64,000 bases of DNA. It comes from an uncultured Oscillospiraceae bacterium (GTDB lineage Bacteria > Bacillota > Clostridia > Oscillospirales > Oscillospiraceae). A model generated the notes under the pieces. That model had not been told where the DNA came from. It saw only the letters and a list, made by a program, of their open reading frames with translations, and did no database searches. A program made the translations under genes and the position numbers. The stretch is from contig CAJTYO010000006.1 in NCBI GenBank assembly GCA_910584045.1, positions 1 through 64,000 on the forward strand. Reading direction: 5' to 3'. Shown in pieces: positions 41,758-50,584 of the stretch; position 1 is the stretch's first letter, and each line of letters starts with the position of its first letter.

Positions 41758-43734
41758 CTACAATACCGCCTCCCCTGCCCTGCGCCGCAGGAGCTGAACG
41801 GACAAAGCGACGAATGCGAGGACAAGGCCGGCGAGGTCCGTTGCAAGCCCCGGACAAAACATCAGAAATCCGGCGGTCAGATAGCAAATTCGATCTATGC
41901 GTCCGGTTTCTCCGACGAGATACCCCTCAAAACCGGCGCTCAAAAGTACAACGCCAATGATAGCGGTTACCGCCGCCTGCAAGATCTCAGGAACTGTACC
42001 AACCAGCAGCAGCGAGGGGGCAAAGAGGCAGACGAAGGGAATCAGATAGCATACGATACCAAAGCGCATTGCCCGGAAACCCACCGTAATTCCGCTCTTC
42101 CCGACCATTCCGCCCGCAATATATGCCGCGAGACAAACCGGCGGCGTAATAAAACCGGATACGGACATATACAGGATGAAGAAGTGGGCGGCAATGAGAG
42201 GTACGCCCAGGTCGATCAGAGCCGGAGCCACCAGAATGGACATGAGGATATAGCTGACAATCGGCGCCATGCCCATACCCATGATATAGATGGTAACCGC
42301 AGCGAGAATTGCCAGAATAAGAAGATTTCCCCCTGAAATGGTGGTCAGCAGCGCGGACATACGCAGACCGATGCCGCTCAGTGTCACCATCGCCATGATA
42401 ATCCCGGAGCAGCTTGTAACAGCAACCGTGTTGAGGGTCTGCTTTCCTATGGAGGCAAAGATATTGGCAAGATCGGTGAGGAACTGTTCCCGATCTGATT
42501 TGCGAACGACGGAAACAGCAATCAGAACAAGTGTGGCATATATAACGGCCTTTGCAGCGCTCAGGTGCATACCCAGCAGGAGATATACCAGCGCGATAAT
42601 GGGAATAAAGAAATACCAGCCCTCTTTCAGAACACTGCCAAGCCGGGGGATGTCCTCTTTACCTAGTCGGGCCAGCTTGTTTTTGGCGCTGTAGAGGTCC
42701 ACCTGCATGAAAATGGACAAATAGTACAGAAATGCGGGGATGACAGCAGCAATCATGATTGCCGAAAAACCAAGCCCCGTCATCTCCCCCATCAGGAATA
42801 CGACGGCTCCCATTACAGGCGGCATCAACATGCTGCCGCAGGACGATACCGCCAGAACCGCACCGGAGAAAGTTGGATCGTACTGCATTTTCCGCATGAT
42901 GGGAAGGGAGAGCGGACCGATAATGCCAAGATTGCTGGAGGGCTCGCCGGTCATGGTGGCGAACAGCATGGAGCAAAAAATTGCCACCTTTCCAGCGCCG
43001 CCCCGCATCTTGCCCACAAGCGCCACTGAGAGGTCCAGAAAGAATCTTCCAGCATTTGTTTTCTGTAGAAAACAGCCGAAAATGGAAAATGCGAGCACGG
43101 TTTCGGCGATCGTCTGCGCAGCAACTCCGAAAATACCTACCCCAGAGAGATAGATGTAGCCAATTTCGTTGCTGAGCGTAATTTTGGCAGTGTGAAACAG
43201 TCCGGGGATCTGGTTACCGACTAAACCGTACGCCATCGCCGCAACGGCGACTATCGGAAGCGGCAGTCCCACCGTACGCCGGGCGGACTCCAGTACCACG
43301 AGTGTAAACGCGATACCCAAACCAATCTGGAAGGGTGAGCCGCCAAATCCGCCCAGGACATAAATATTGTCCCAGTTAAAGGCCACATAAAATGCGCCGG
43401 CAAGACCGGTCAGGCCAAGCAGTATATCCAGAAAATTGGGGATATATTCCTCTCCTTTGCGGTTCTTTTTACTGGCCGGACAGTTCATATAGACTAGAAA
43501 CTGTACCACACCTACAATGATCATCGTATAGACCTGCTTATACATCTCCAGCCCGAAACGCCACCCAAGCTCCACATACCAGATTCCAAAAAGTGGAATG
43601 AACGTCAGGCCGGCGAAGTTCACAAGCCGCTTAGCCTTCAGCCAGGTGGAAGCGCCGCCGGAGGAAGGCTGTACGGAGGAGGAAACGCCGGCGGCATCCG
43701 CATCTGTCCCGACGTTTATATTTTTCCTGATCAT
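41758..43734 (-). CDS. TRAP transporter fused permease (DctQM type)
   Basis: The 658-residue permease combines the small 4-helix DctQ-like part (residues about 40-150) and the large DctM-like part with about 12 further helices, as in TAXI-type TRAP systems. DctM features include FCSMLFATMTGEPSSNLG and the Gly-rich ISGGNLLIL re-entrant region. It uses Na+ or H+ gradients to import an organic acid delivered by the TAXI receptor encoded next to it. The ATG at 43734 follows TGAGGT at 6 nt. It is the last gene of the ten-gene catabolic operon. Confidence 0.93.
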   Translation of the reverse strand: MIRKNINVGTDADAAGVSSSVQPSSGGASTWLKAKRLVNFAGLTFIPLFGIWYVELGWRFGLEMYKQVYTMIIVGVVQFLVYMNCPASKKNRKGEEYIPNFLDILLGLTGLAGAFYVAFNWDNIYVLGGFGGSPFQIGLGIAFTLVVLESARRTVGLPLPIVAVAAMAYGLVGNQIPGLFHTAKITLSNEIGYIYLSGVGIFGVAAQTIAETVLAFSIFGCFLQKTNAGRFFLDLSVALVGKMRGGAGKVAIFCSMLFATMTGEPSSNLGIIGPLSLPIMRKMQYDPTFSGAVLAVSSCGSMLMPPVMGAVVFLMGEMTGLGFSAIMIAAVIPAFLYYLSIFMQVDLYSAKNKLARLGKEDIPRLGSVLKEGWYFFIPIIALVYLLLGMHLSAAKAVIYATLVLIAVSVVRKSDREQFLTDLANIFASIGKQTLNTVAVTSCSGIIMAMVTLSGIGLRMSALLTTISGGNLLILAILAAVTIYIMGMGMAPIVSYILMSILVAPALIDLGVPLIAAHFFILYMSVSGFITPPVCLAAYIAGGMVGKSGITVGFRAMRFGIVCYLIPFVCLFAPSLLLVGTVPEILQAAVTAIIGVVLLSAGFEGYLVGETGRIDRICYLTAGFLMFCPGLATDLAGLVLAFVALSVQLLRRRAGEAVL

Positions 43735-43795
43735 AGATAACCTCACATTTCACATGATGCCCTGTATACATCGGAGCGCACTGCGCTCCCGCCGG

Positions 43796-44890
43796 TCAAC
43801 TCTCGGTGCCGAGAGCCGACAGCCTTTCCTGCTGCCAGGCGTCGATCTCATCGTCCCACATACCGCTCTCCTTGTAGTAGATGACGGCCCCCTCGTGATA
43901 AGGCAGGCCGGCCGCCGTTCTGATAGCGGCCTCGGGCGTCCAGTCCTTCAGATCTGATCCAACGGCGGCAAGCTCCTCATAGCTCTCCATACAGGTCTTT
44001 ACATACAGGTAGACTGCCTCCGCCGGTGTATCCTTGGTAACGGAAATCATGCTGACGATACCCAGGATGGACTGCCCAAGTGTTACGCCGGGAAATTCTC
44101 TTTGAAAATCATAGGGAACATAGTAGCCGTCAGATGCCTCCGAACAGGCTTCCACGTTGGAGACTGGGATCACATAAGGGTTGCATTTGGAAGCCAGCTC
44201 CTCCATCTTTGAGCCGGATATAGCAGAAATGACGGCGTCCGTCTTGCCATCCACCAGATCCTGCAGACCAGAGGCCGCGTCAACCATCGTCAGGGCGGTC
44301 ACATCCTTTTCCGCATCAATTCCGTTGCCGGCAAGAATTGCCTCTGCGGCAATAACATAGCCCTTGCTGTTGGAGAGATATGTGACACGTCTGCCGCGCA
44401 GATCCTCAACGCTCTTGATTCCGGACTCCTCTGTGGTCACAAAGCCAAACGCTGTTACGCCTCCGCAGAACATGGCGCGCATCGCCTCATCCACGCCCTC
44501 CCCGTATAGCATGGCCATGCTGCCATAGCTCTGAATTCCAATCTGCGCGGACCCGGCCTTAATGGCGGAGACGATTCCCTCAGGACCAGAGGTTGCCATA
44601 ACTGTTACGTTGACGGTTCCAGTTTTACTGGTAACAATCGAGCCCTGCGCAGCAGCAACGGCATAGTTGCCAGTACCAGTCCCGTTTGTGGCAAAAACCA
44701 GGTCATAGTTGTCGCCGGTCAGCTGGAATGTACCATCGGCCGGCGACTCGGTCTGGGTGGGTGAACCAGCGTTTGGCTCCGCCGGACCGGCGGGACTGGG
44801 GTCTGCAGGTTTCCTGCCACAGGCTGTCAGGCCGAGGAGCATTGCGAGGGCAAGCAGCAGGGCGGTGCGTCTGATGTTGTTCTTTTTCAT
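43796..44890 (-). CDS. TAXI-family TRAP transporter receptor lipoprotein
   Basis: The 364-residue protein has a lipoprotein signal ending LLGLTAC (Cys24), a Pro/Gly/Ser linker and a TAXI substrate-binding fold. Family features are LVFATNGTGTGNYAVA, IGIQSYGSMAMLYGEG and RVTYLSNSKGYVIAAEAIL. TAXI receptors bind carboxylates or amino acids and work with a fused DctQM permease, which is encoded immediately downstream. The operon context suggests the ligand is the compound degraded by the co-encoded dehydratases. Confidence 0.93.
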   Translation of the reverse strand: MKKNNIRRTALLLALAMLLGLTACGRKPADPSPAGPAEPNAGSPTQTESPADGTFQLTGDNYDLVFATNGTGTGNYAVAAAQGSIVTSKTGTVNVTVMATSGPEGIVSAIKAGSAQIGIQSYGSMAMLYGEGVDEAMRAMFCGGVTAFGFVTTEESGIKSVEDLRGRRVTYLSNSKGYVIAAEAILAGNGIDAEKDVTALTMVDAASGLQDLVDGKTDAVISAISGSKMEELASKCNPYVIPVSNVEACSEASDGYYVPYDFQREFPGVTLGQSILGIVSMISVTKDTPAEAVYLYVKTCMESYEELAAVGSDLKDWTPEAAIRTAAGLPYHEGAVIYYKESGMWDDEIDAWQQERLSALGTES

Positions 44891-44911
44891 AATTCATCTC
44901 CTTTACTTTTG

Positions 44912-45922
44912 TTACAGCAGGTACCCAAGAGTCAGCGCCAGAATGATAACGGAAAAATAGCGCAAAATCTGAAAAGCTGTGACAGCGGCCACGTCCGCTC
45001 CCATTGCGTCCGCCGCGGCGATGCTGGGGCTCAAGCCTCCCATGGAGGCAGAAAAGAGCGCCGTGAGCGCATCGCAGCCGCCCGCTCTTCGTACAAGCAG
45101 ATATGCCAAAGCCACTGCCAGCGCCGTCAGACAGAGATATGCAAGCAAAGGCACAATCAGCCCCGGAAGACTCAGCAGTCCCGCAGCAGTGACCTGCATG
45201 CCGGCCGAGCCGCCGATAAATGAGAGGGCCGCGCTGTGCCACATTGGATGGAGCCGCGGCTTGAATGGACTTGTGCGGGTATACAGCGCGGTAACAAGCG
45301 CCGCGCCCAGCAGCTTGCCCGCCGGAACATGGAGCCAGCTCAGAAGCAAGCTCAGCGCCGTGGAACAAAGGAGGAGCACGCCCCAGTCAAAGCGGGAAAG
45401 TGCCGCCGCGGTATCTACGTTCGCACGCGGATGCCGCTCTGAGGCGGGCAACCGCCTCGCCAGCACAGGTATGACGGCCAGCAGCAGGCACATACGCACC
45501 GTCTGGAATAAAACGACCTGGACGGAATCAATCTCAAACTCCTGGGCCATAAAAACCATTTCATTCAGTCCCCCCAGCAGCGATGCAAAAAACGCCGTCC
45601 GGTACGGGATGCCCAAGTGGAACAGCGCACGGCCAATAACCAGACTCCCGCCAACCACCAGCAGGACAAAGCAGAATGCCGTCCCGGCAGTTTTTCGGTC
45701 GATGCGGACCTGTGCGCGGCTTCCGATGGATATCCCCAGGGTCACCGACATCACGAAACGAAGCCAGGACGGGAGGCAGAGCGGCATAGAGATGAGACTG
45801 GCCGCCATAACGAAAACCATACCGCCGAGCACCGGTGCGGCGGGCACTCTCATTCGAGCAAACGTCCTCCAGCCGGCTATGGAGAGAAAGACAAACAACA
45901 GGAACCCGGCCCAGTGCTCCAT
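44912..45922 (-). CDS. AbrB-family (AmoA-like) membrane protein
   Basis: The 336-residue protein has ten predicted helices in two repeats, each with a Gly-rich loop (PAAPVLGGMVFVMA, LLGGLNEMVFMAQEFEIDSVQVVLFQTVR, and a second copy SASMGGLSPSIAAADAMGAD). This is the membrane AbrB/AmoA family (not the transcription factor). Its transport role is not established; members often sit beside carboxylate catabolism genes. It starts 3 bp after the M24-like gene, so it belongs to the operon. Confidence 0.85.
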   Translation of the reverse strand: MEHWAGFLLFVFLSIAGWRTFARMRVPAAPVLGGMVFVMAASLISMPLCLPSWLRFVMSVTLGISIGSRAQVRIDRKTAGTAFCFVLLVVGGSLVIGRALFHLGIPYRTAFFASLLGGLNEMVFMAQEFEIDSVQVVLFQTVRMCLLLAVIPVLARRLPASERHPRANVDTAAALSRFDWGVLLLCSTALSLLLSWLHVPAGKLLGAALVTALYTRTSPFKPRLHPMWHSAALSFIGGSAGMQVTAAGLLSLPGLIVPLLAYLCLTALAVALAYLLVRRAGGCDALTALFSASMGGLSPSIAAADAMGADVAAVTAFQILRYFSVIILALTLGYLL

Positions 45923-45925
45923 AGC

Positions 45926-47074
45926 CTATGCCTTATGAAAGATACGATCCACGCCCGGCCCGCCCATAACATGGATTCCAGTATCATCCACCGCATAAGT
46001 ACCGGCCATCAGTACATCGCCGTACTGTGCGCTGCGGCGGCACATAGTGAGCGTTACCGTACTGCCAGTCTCCAGCGCCCCTTGAACCGGGGCTTCTCTG
46101 GTATCCGCGCCGATGCCGCAGGCCAGCATATAGCCGTCCTCCAGGCTGTTTCCTCCGTCCAATCTTCTGTCCCTGTCCATTTTGCCCAGCGCGCCTTGAA
46201 ACACCTCTTCTGCGCCGCGGTAAAATGCAGCTCTGCCTTCGTCCGGGACGCCGCGGTACATCGTACCGCCGTAAAGCCCATTATAATGGAGGTACAGAAC
46301 ATCTACGTGGACGCTGACCGTATCCCCGGCTTCGATGATATAATCCTGAGGCTGATGCAGGCAGAGACGGCTATCCTTTCCGGCCGAAACCAAAATCGCG
46401 ATATGATCCACGCCAAAAGCGCGCATTTGCCGGTCGATCCGTGCCGCGATCTCCCGCTCGCTGCTGCCGGGGACGGCCATCCGCAGGTAATCCGTCGCAG
46501 CCTTCTGCGCCAGAGCGGCTGCCTGTGAAATGGCGAACAGCTCTGCGGGATCTTTTCTGCTCAGCACCCGGTCAAAGGCATCCGTACAATCCGGCAGACG
46601 CGGCAACCCGTCGTACAGCGCCCGCCGGCCCTCCTCGTTCAACGCCCCGATGTTGACGCCTCCCCACCGCTTTTCCAGCAGACCATGCTCCCGCATGTAG
46701 TCTACGGTCTTTCTCGCGACAGCGTGATTGCTCAGCATTCCAAGCCCGATGGCATTCAATTCCACCCCCGGCGCAAGGGACTTTTGATTGTAGGTAATGT
46801 CCCTCGGAGCCATGCTGGAGATCACGCGCGGCGGCTCACTGCCGGTCAGCAGGCAGATAGAACAGGACCAGGACACGCTGTTGCAATAATTGGTAAGATA
46901 GCTGACATAGCGCCGTGACAGTGCGTCGGAATAGACCACCAATCCATCCAGTCCCAACGCCTCCAGCAGCTCTGCCACTCTGGCCCCGCGAGCCTCAAAC
47001 TCCTCCTCCGGAAATACGACATAATCCCATATCTGTCTGCCGCGGGGTAAAACCGTCAAATACGAAAAGTCCAT
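45926..47074 (-). CDS. Creatinase-like M24-fold protein 2 (degenerate metal site)
   Basis: A 382-residue pita-bread-fold protein with an N-terminal creatinase domain (about 1-150) and a C-terminal M24 domain. Where metallopeptidases have D-D-H-E-E ligands, only the first Asp (VSVHVDVLY) is obvious. The second position is Gly (NGLYGGTMYRG), the His motif is ACGIGAD, and the TIEPG-like motif is LTMCR. It is therefore unlikely to be a metal-dependent aminopeptidase and more like creatinase or ectoine hydrolase. The ATG at 47074 follows CAGGAG. It is adjacent to a second member of the family. Confidence 0.8.
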   Translation of the reverse strand: MDFSYLTVLPRGRQIWDYVVFPEEEFEARGARVAELLEALGLDGLVVYSDALSRRYVSYLTNYCNSVSWSCSICLLTGSEPPRVISSMAPRDITYNQKSLAPGVELNAIGLGMLSNHAVARKTVDYMREHGLLEKRWGGVNIGALNEEGRRALYDGLPRLPDCTDAFDRVLSRKDPAELFAISQAAALAQKAATDYLRMAVPGSSEREIAARIDRQMRAFGVDHIAILVSAGKDSRLCLHQPQDYIIEAGDTVSVHVDVLYLHYNGLYGGTMYRGVPDEGRAAFYRGAEEVFQGALGKMDRDRRLDGGNSLEDGYMLACGIGADTREAPVQGALETGSTVTLTMCRRSAQYGDVLMAGTYAVDDTGIHVMGGPGVDRIFHKA

Positions 47075-47109
47075 CTGTATCACTCCTGTCTGTTTCGATT
47101 GGTCTGTCC

Positions 47110-48225
47110 TCATGCCTCAAACATTTCCGTGGAGAGATCACTCAGCCGCTCCACGCCATCCTCCGTAATGCGCACCGTCAGGCCGCAGACGAGATACCCA
47201 ATCTCCGGGATCATCTGGTTGGGATGGACAACGAGAACGGTATTCTCGTGAAGAATCTCCTCATTTGTCTCACCCAGGTCAATCAGTCCAAGTCCGAAAT
47301 TATGGCCCCTGGAGCGCATATAGGGCGGGTGGCAGAACTTTTCATAGCCCGCGGCCCCAATTACCTCATTTTGCCAGACAGCAATGTCCTTTGCCCGCAC
47401 GCCAGCCCTTGTCTTGGACAGGGCGTACTCCAGCGCTTCGCGCAGGAGCGCGTGCTTCTCCCGCTCCAGCTGGGTAGCGGGTCCCATCTTCACCGTTCTG
47501 CAGAGCTGCGTGGCATAGGTGATGCTGCCAATAATGGGGGTAATCTCCGTTAGAACAAAGTCCCCCATATTCAGATAGTTTTCCTTTGCACGATTCATGC
47601 TGGGAAGATTTTTCCCCATGCCGATCATCTGGAAATTCTCGTCCGCGCCGCCGCATTTCATGGCGTATTCCAGCTCGGCGATCAGCTCAAACTCACTCAC
47701 ACCTACGCGGAGCGCGGCCATTTCGGCCTCATATGCTCTGTCCGCCAGCTTTGCACATTCCCTCATAACTTCCACTTCCCAGGGAGTTTTGACCTTTGCC
47801 AGCTCGTCCAGCGCGGCATACTCGTTTGTAACCGTTTTCCCTCGAAGCTCCTGCATAAGCGCGGCGTGCTTCTGGCTGCTCATGTGCTCCGCGCCGACTA
47901 CGCCGACGGTGGCGCCGCTGGCGGCGGCGAGACGCCCCGCCTGTTTGGTCAGATCGCCGGAATACACTTGAATATCCTCCACCCAGCTTTCCCGCCGGGC
48001 TCGCTCCTCATCCCAGAGCTGGCTGATGAACAGTGTCGGCTCCCCCTTCCGGGGCAGCACCATGCAGGCATCCTCCCCCAGAATGCGGAAGTTGGCGACA
48101 TAGTGGATTACCTCAATTTTCCACTGACAGCTGTAGAATACCATAACGTCCAGCCCACGCTGGTCCATCATGGCGCGAATACGGCCGAGCCGGAAGGCCG
48201 GCTCCTCTTTTGGATACTGTCTCAC
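47110..48225 (-). CDS. Creatinase-like M24-fold protein 1 (degenerate metal site)
   Basis: A 371-residue protein with creatinase N-terminal and M24 C-terminal domains. The His motif is kept (RSRGHNFGLGL), but the metal Asp pair is replaced (LTEITPIIGS, YATQLCRTV) and the EPG-like motif is VVHPNQM. This pattern fits C-N hydrolases of the creatinase/DoeA type that need no metal. Its start overlaps the stop of the LeuD-like gene (ATGA), so expression is coupled. It may open an amide, amidine or lactam bond in the operon substrate. Confidence 0.82.
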   Translation of the reverse strand: MRQYPKEEPAFRLGRIRAMMDQRGLDVMVFYSCQWKIEVIHYVANFRILGEDACMVLPRKGEPTLFISQLWDEERARRESWVEDIQVYSGDLTKQAGRLAAASGATVGVVGAEHMSSQKHAALMQELRGKTVTNEYAALDELAKVKTPWEVEVMRECAKLADRAYEAEMAALRVGVSEFELIAELEYAMKCGGADENFQMIGMGKNLPSMNRAKENYLNMGDFVLTEITPIIGSITYATQLCRTVKMGPATQLEREKHALLREALEYALSKTRAGVRAKDIAVWQNEVIGAAGYEKFCHPPYMRSRGHNFGLGLIDLGETNEEILHENTVLVVHPNQMIPEIGYLVCGLTVRITEDGVERLSDLSTEMFEA

Positions 48226-48743
48226 GGCTCTCCCCCTTGTGCAAGCGTATCATAGTTTTCCCGGTGGCAGTTGATCCAATCAATCATTCCACCCGCCGCC
48301 CAACGCTCAACCAGAATCGGGATCGGCGGCGCAGCCTGCGCTTCCGCACCGGTTGTCAGGTTCCGGATTTTCCCGGTGGAAACGTCGACTTCCACCTGAT
48401 CCCCCTTGCGGAAGAGCCGGTTGATTCCCGGACACTCCAGAATCGGTACGCCAATATTCCAAGTATTGCGGAAAAAAATTCGTCCGCTGCTTTCGCACAG
48501 GATGGCGGAGACCCCTAAGTATTTCAGCACCTTGCCTGCGGGGCGGGAAGATGAATTCCCGAAATTGCGGCCTGCAACGATCACATCGCCGGGCCGTACA
48601 TCCGTATGAAAGCTCTCGTCGTAAAAGGCAAGGCAGCTTTTCGCCGCAAGGGCGGGATTAAAGTCCGTGCCCGTTGCCATAATGCTCTCTGAGTTTACGT
48701 CGTCGCCGAAAACCCAGGCTTTTCCACTTCTGATCGTATCCAT
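48222..48743 (-). CDS. Aconitase-family dehydratase small subunit (LeuD-like), divergent copy
   Basis: The 173-residue swivel subunit resembles 3-isopropylmalate/dimethylmalate dehydratase small subunits: KAWVFGDDVNSESIM at the N-terminus and NTWNIGVPILECPGI later. The substrate loop reads RNFGNSSSRPAG, whereas the standard form is NFGCGSSRE, so Cys is Asn and the Glu after the Arg is Pro. The substrate is therefore probably different from that of the second pair. The ATG at 48743 fits family length; an in-frame ATG at 48767 is the alternative. Confidence 0.85.
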   Translation of the reverse strand: MDTIRSGKAWVFGDDVNSESIMATGTDFNPALAAKSCLAFYDESFHTDVRPGDVIVAGRNFGNSSSRPAGKVLKYLGVSAILCESSGRIFFRNTWNIGVPILECPGINRLFRKGDQVEVDVSTGKIRNLTTGAEAQAAPPIPILVERWAAGGMIDWINCHRENYDTLAQGGEP

Positions 48744-48776
48744 TTGTAAGACTGTCCTTTCTGTCATTTTGTGCCG

Positions 48777-50039
48777 TCAGAGAAACCGGCGGGGATCGGT
48801 GATCTTTCCGCAGATGGCCGAAGCGGCGACCGTGAGAGGGGAGGCCAGATAGATTCCGGAATTTTTGCCGGCCCGACCGGGCTGATTCCGGGGATTTGTC
48901 CCGATCATGACCTCGTCATCCCCCAAATTGCCATAGCAGCACATCTGACAGGGACCGCAGTAGGGCGGGCTGATAATCGCACCCAGATCCGTGAAGAACG
49001 AAATCAGACCTTCCCGCTGCATCTCCCGGAGAATGTCGGCCGTGCCGGGGACAATCAGCAGGCGTGTATCCGGATGGAGGGACCGGCCTCGCAGAATATC
49101 GGCAGCCATGCGGAAATCCTCCAGAGAGGAACCGGTGCATCCTCCAATATAGGCTTGATGAACGCGAATGTTTTGCGCCTCCACCTCGGCAACCCGCCTG
49201 GTTTCCGTCGGACGGGGCGGGCACGCGATCATGGGCTCCACCGCACCGGCATCCACAGACCATTCCCGCTCAAAGGTACAGTCGGGATCGTTATATATGC
49301 AGTCATAGGGGCCGCGGACACGGTTTTGCATAAAGGAGCGGGTTATATCATCGGGTTCAATGAAACCGGTAACAGCTCCCATCTCCACCGCCAACAGACT
49401 GAAGATCATTCTCTGATACATACTGAGAGCGTGGATATAGGCCCCGGAGAAGTCTATTGTCCGCCAAAGCGCGCCGTCGGCGCCCACCTGGGACAGGACA
49501 TACTGCGCCACGTCGCGGGCGCAGACCCCTTTCCCGGTTTTTGACTCAACCGTGACGCGGACTGTCTGAGGAACCTTGAACCATGCCTTGCCGGAGAGCA
49601 GAATCTCGGGGACCTCATAGCTCAGAGCCGTGCCAAACGCACCGGCGGCCCCGTAGATCGTGCTGTGAGAATCCGCGCCCACATAGACATGTCCGGGGCG
49701 GACGTGCCCTTTCTCCAGCATGATAATATGGCCGTTTCCGGTGCCCATGTCATACACATGGCGGAAACCAAATTTTTTCACGGCTTTCCGAACCTCCGCC
49801 AAGTCATTGGCATACTGATTGCTGGCAGGCAGGCAAACGTGGTGCCCCAGGCCAAGAATCAGCTTATCCGGGTCAAAGCACCGGTTGACGCCGCCAATCA
49901 GCTTCCAGTTGTCCAGGAAAAACCATGGGCTATGGACGAAAATCCCGTCCACGTCACAGGTGGCCACATCACCGGGGAAGACCTCCTTTCGCCCGCTGCG
50001 CAGCGCAAGTATTTTTTCCGTCGCGGTATGTCCTGTCAT
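48777..50039 (-). CDS. Aconitase-family dehydratase large subunit (LeuC-like), copy 2
   Basis: The 420-residue Fe-S hydro-lyase subunit has the three cluster cysteines in IGGCTGSS and YCGPCQMCC, and VGADSHSTIYGAAGAFG with the active-site His region. It is a member of the LeuC/homoaconitase/DmdA group. It would move a hydroxyl group between adjacent carbons of a dicarboxylate together with the small subunit encoded just downstream. The ATG follows AAGGAGGA. Relative to copy 1 several loops differ, so the two pairs probably act on different intermediates. Confidence 0.9.
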   Translation of the reverse strand: MTGHTATEKILALRSGRKEVFPGDVATCDVDGIFVHSPWFFLDNWKLIGGVNRCFDPDKLILGLGHHVCLPASNQYANDLAEVRKAVKKFGFRHVYDMGTGNGHIIMLEKGHVRPGHVYVGADSHSTIYGAAGAFGTALSYEVPEILLSGKAWFKVPQTVRVTVESKTGKGVCARDVAQYVLSQVGADGALWRTIDFSGAYIHALSMYQRMIFSLLAVEMGAVTGFIEPDDITRSFMQNRVRGPYDCIYNDPDCTFEREWSVDAGAVEPMIACPPRPTETRRVAEVEAQNIRVHQAYIGGCTGSSLEDFRMAADILRGRSLHPDTRLLIVPGTADILREMQREGLISFFTDLGAIISPPYCGPCQMCCYGNLGDDEVMIGTNPRNQPGRAGKNSGIYLASPLTVAASAICGKITDPRRFL

Positions 50040-50042
50040 CAG

Positions 50043-50573
50043 TTATTCCTCCTTCTGATTTGTCTGCCGCTTCTTTTCCGCCAAACGCTCATGAATCAGC
50101 GGAACCAGCCCGCCCGCCTCAAGCTGCCGGAAGAGTGCCTCCGGAATGGGCGAGAAGGTATGTTTGCTCCCCTTTGTCCGGTTACGGATGACGCCCTCCG
50201 CGAAGTCAATTTCCAGCTCGTCCCCCACGTCTGTGGCGGAATGGATGCCGGGACATTCAATACAGGGCAGCCCGATATTGAAGCAGTTCCGGTAAAAAAT
50301 CCGTGCGAACTCCTCCGCAATAACTACCCGCGTACCTGCCGCCTTAACCGCAATCGCGGCCGTTTCGCGGCTGGAGCCGCAGCCGAAGTTCCGCTCCGCC
50401 ACCAGAAATCCGCCCGGCGCCATCTTCCGGGGAAAATCGGGGTCGATGTCGCGCATACAGATTTTGGCAACCTCTGCCGGCTCATGCGAGGTGATATACT
50501 TGCCTGAGGTCATATCGTCGGTGCTGATATGGCTGCCGAATTCAGCGAGAACTGCGCCAGTAATACTGTTCAT
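50043..50573 (-). CDS. Aconitase-family dehydratase small subunit (LeuD-like), standard copy
   Basis: The 176-residue swivel subunit contains AERNFGCGSSRETAA, the standard substrate-binding loop of LeuD-type proteins, and YRNCFNIGLPCIECPGI. It begins behind GAGGAGGAG and ends 3 bp before the copy 2 large subunit. It should pair with the LeuC-like protein encoded immediately upstream at 50585-51841. Confidence 0.92.
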   Translation of the reverse strand: MNSITGAVLAEFGSHISTDDMTSGKYITSHEPAEVAKICMRDIDPDFPRKMAPGGFLVAERNFGCGSSRETAAIAVKAAGTRVVIAEEFARIFYRNCFNIGLPCIECPGIHSATDVGDELEIDFAEGVIRNRTKGSKHTFSPIPEALFRQLEAGGLVPLIHERLAEKKRQTNQKEE

Positions 50574-50584
50574 ACTCCTCCTCC

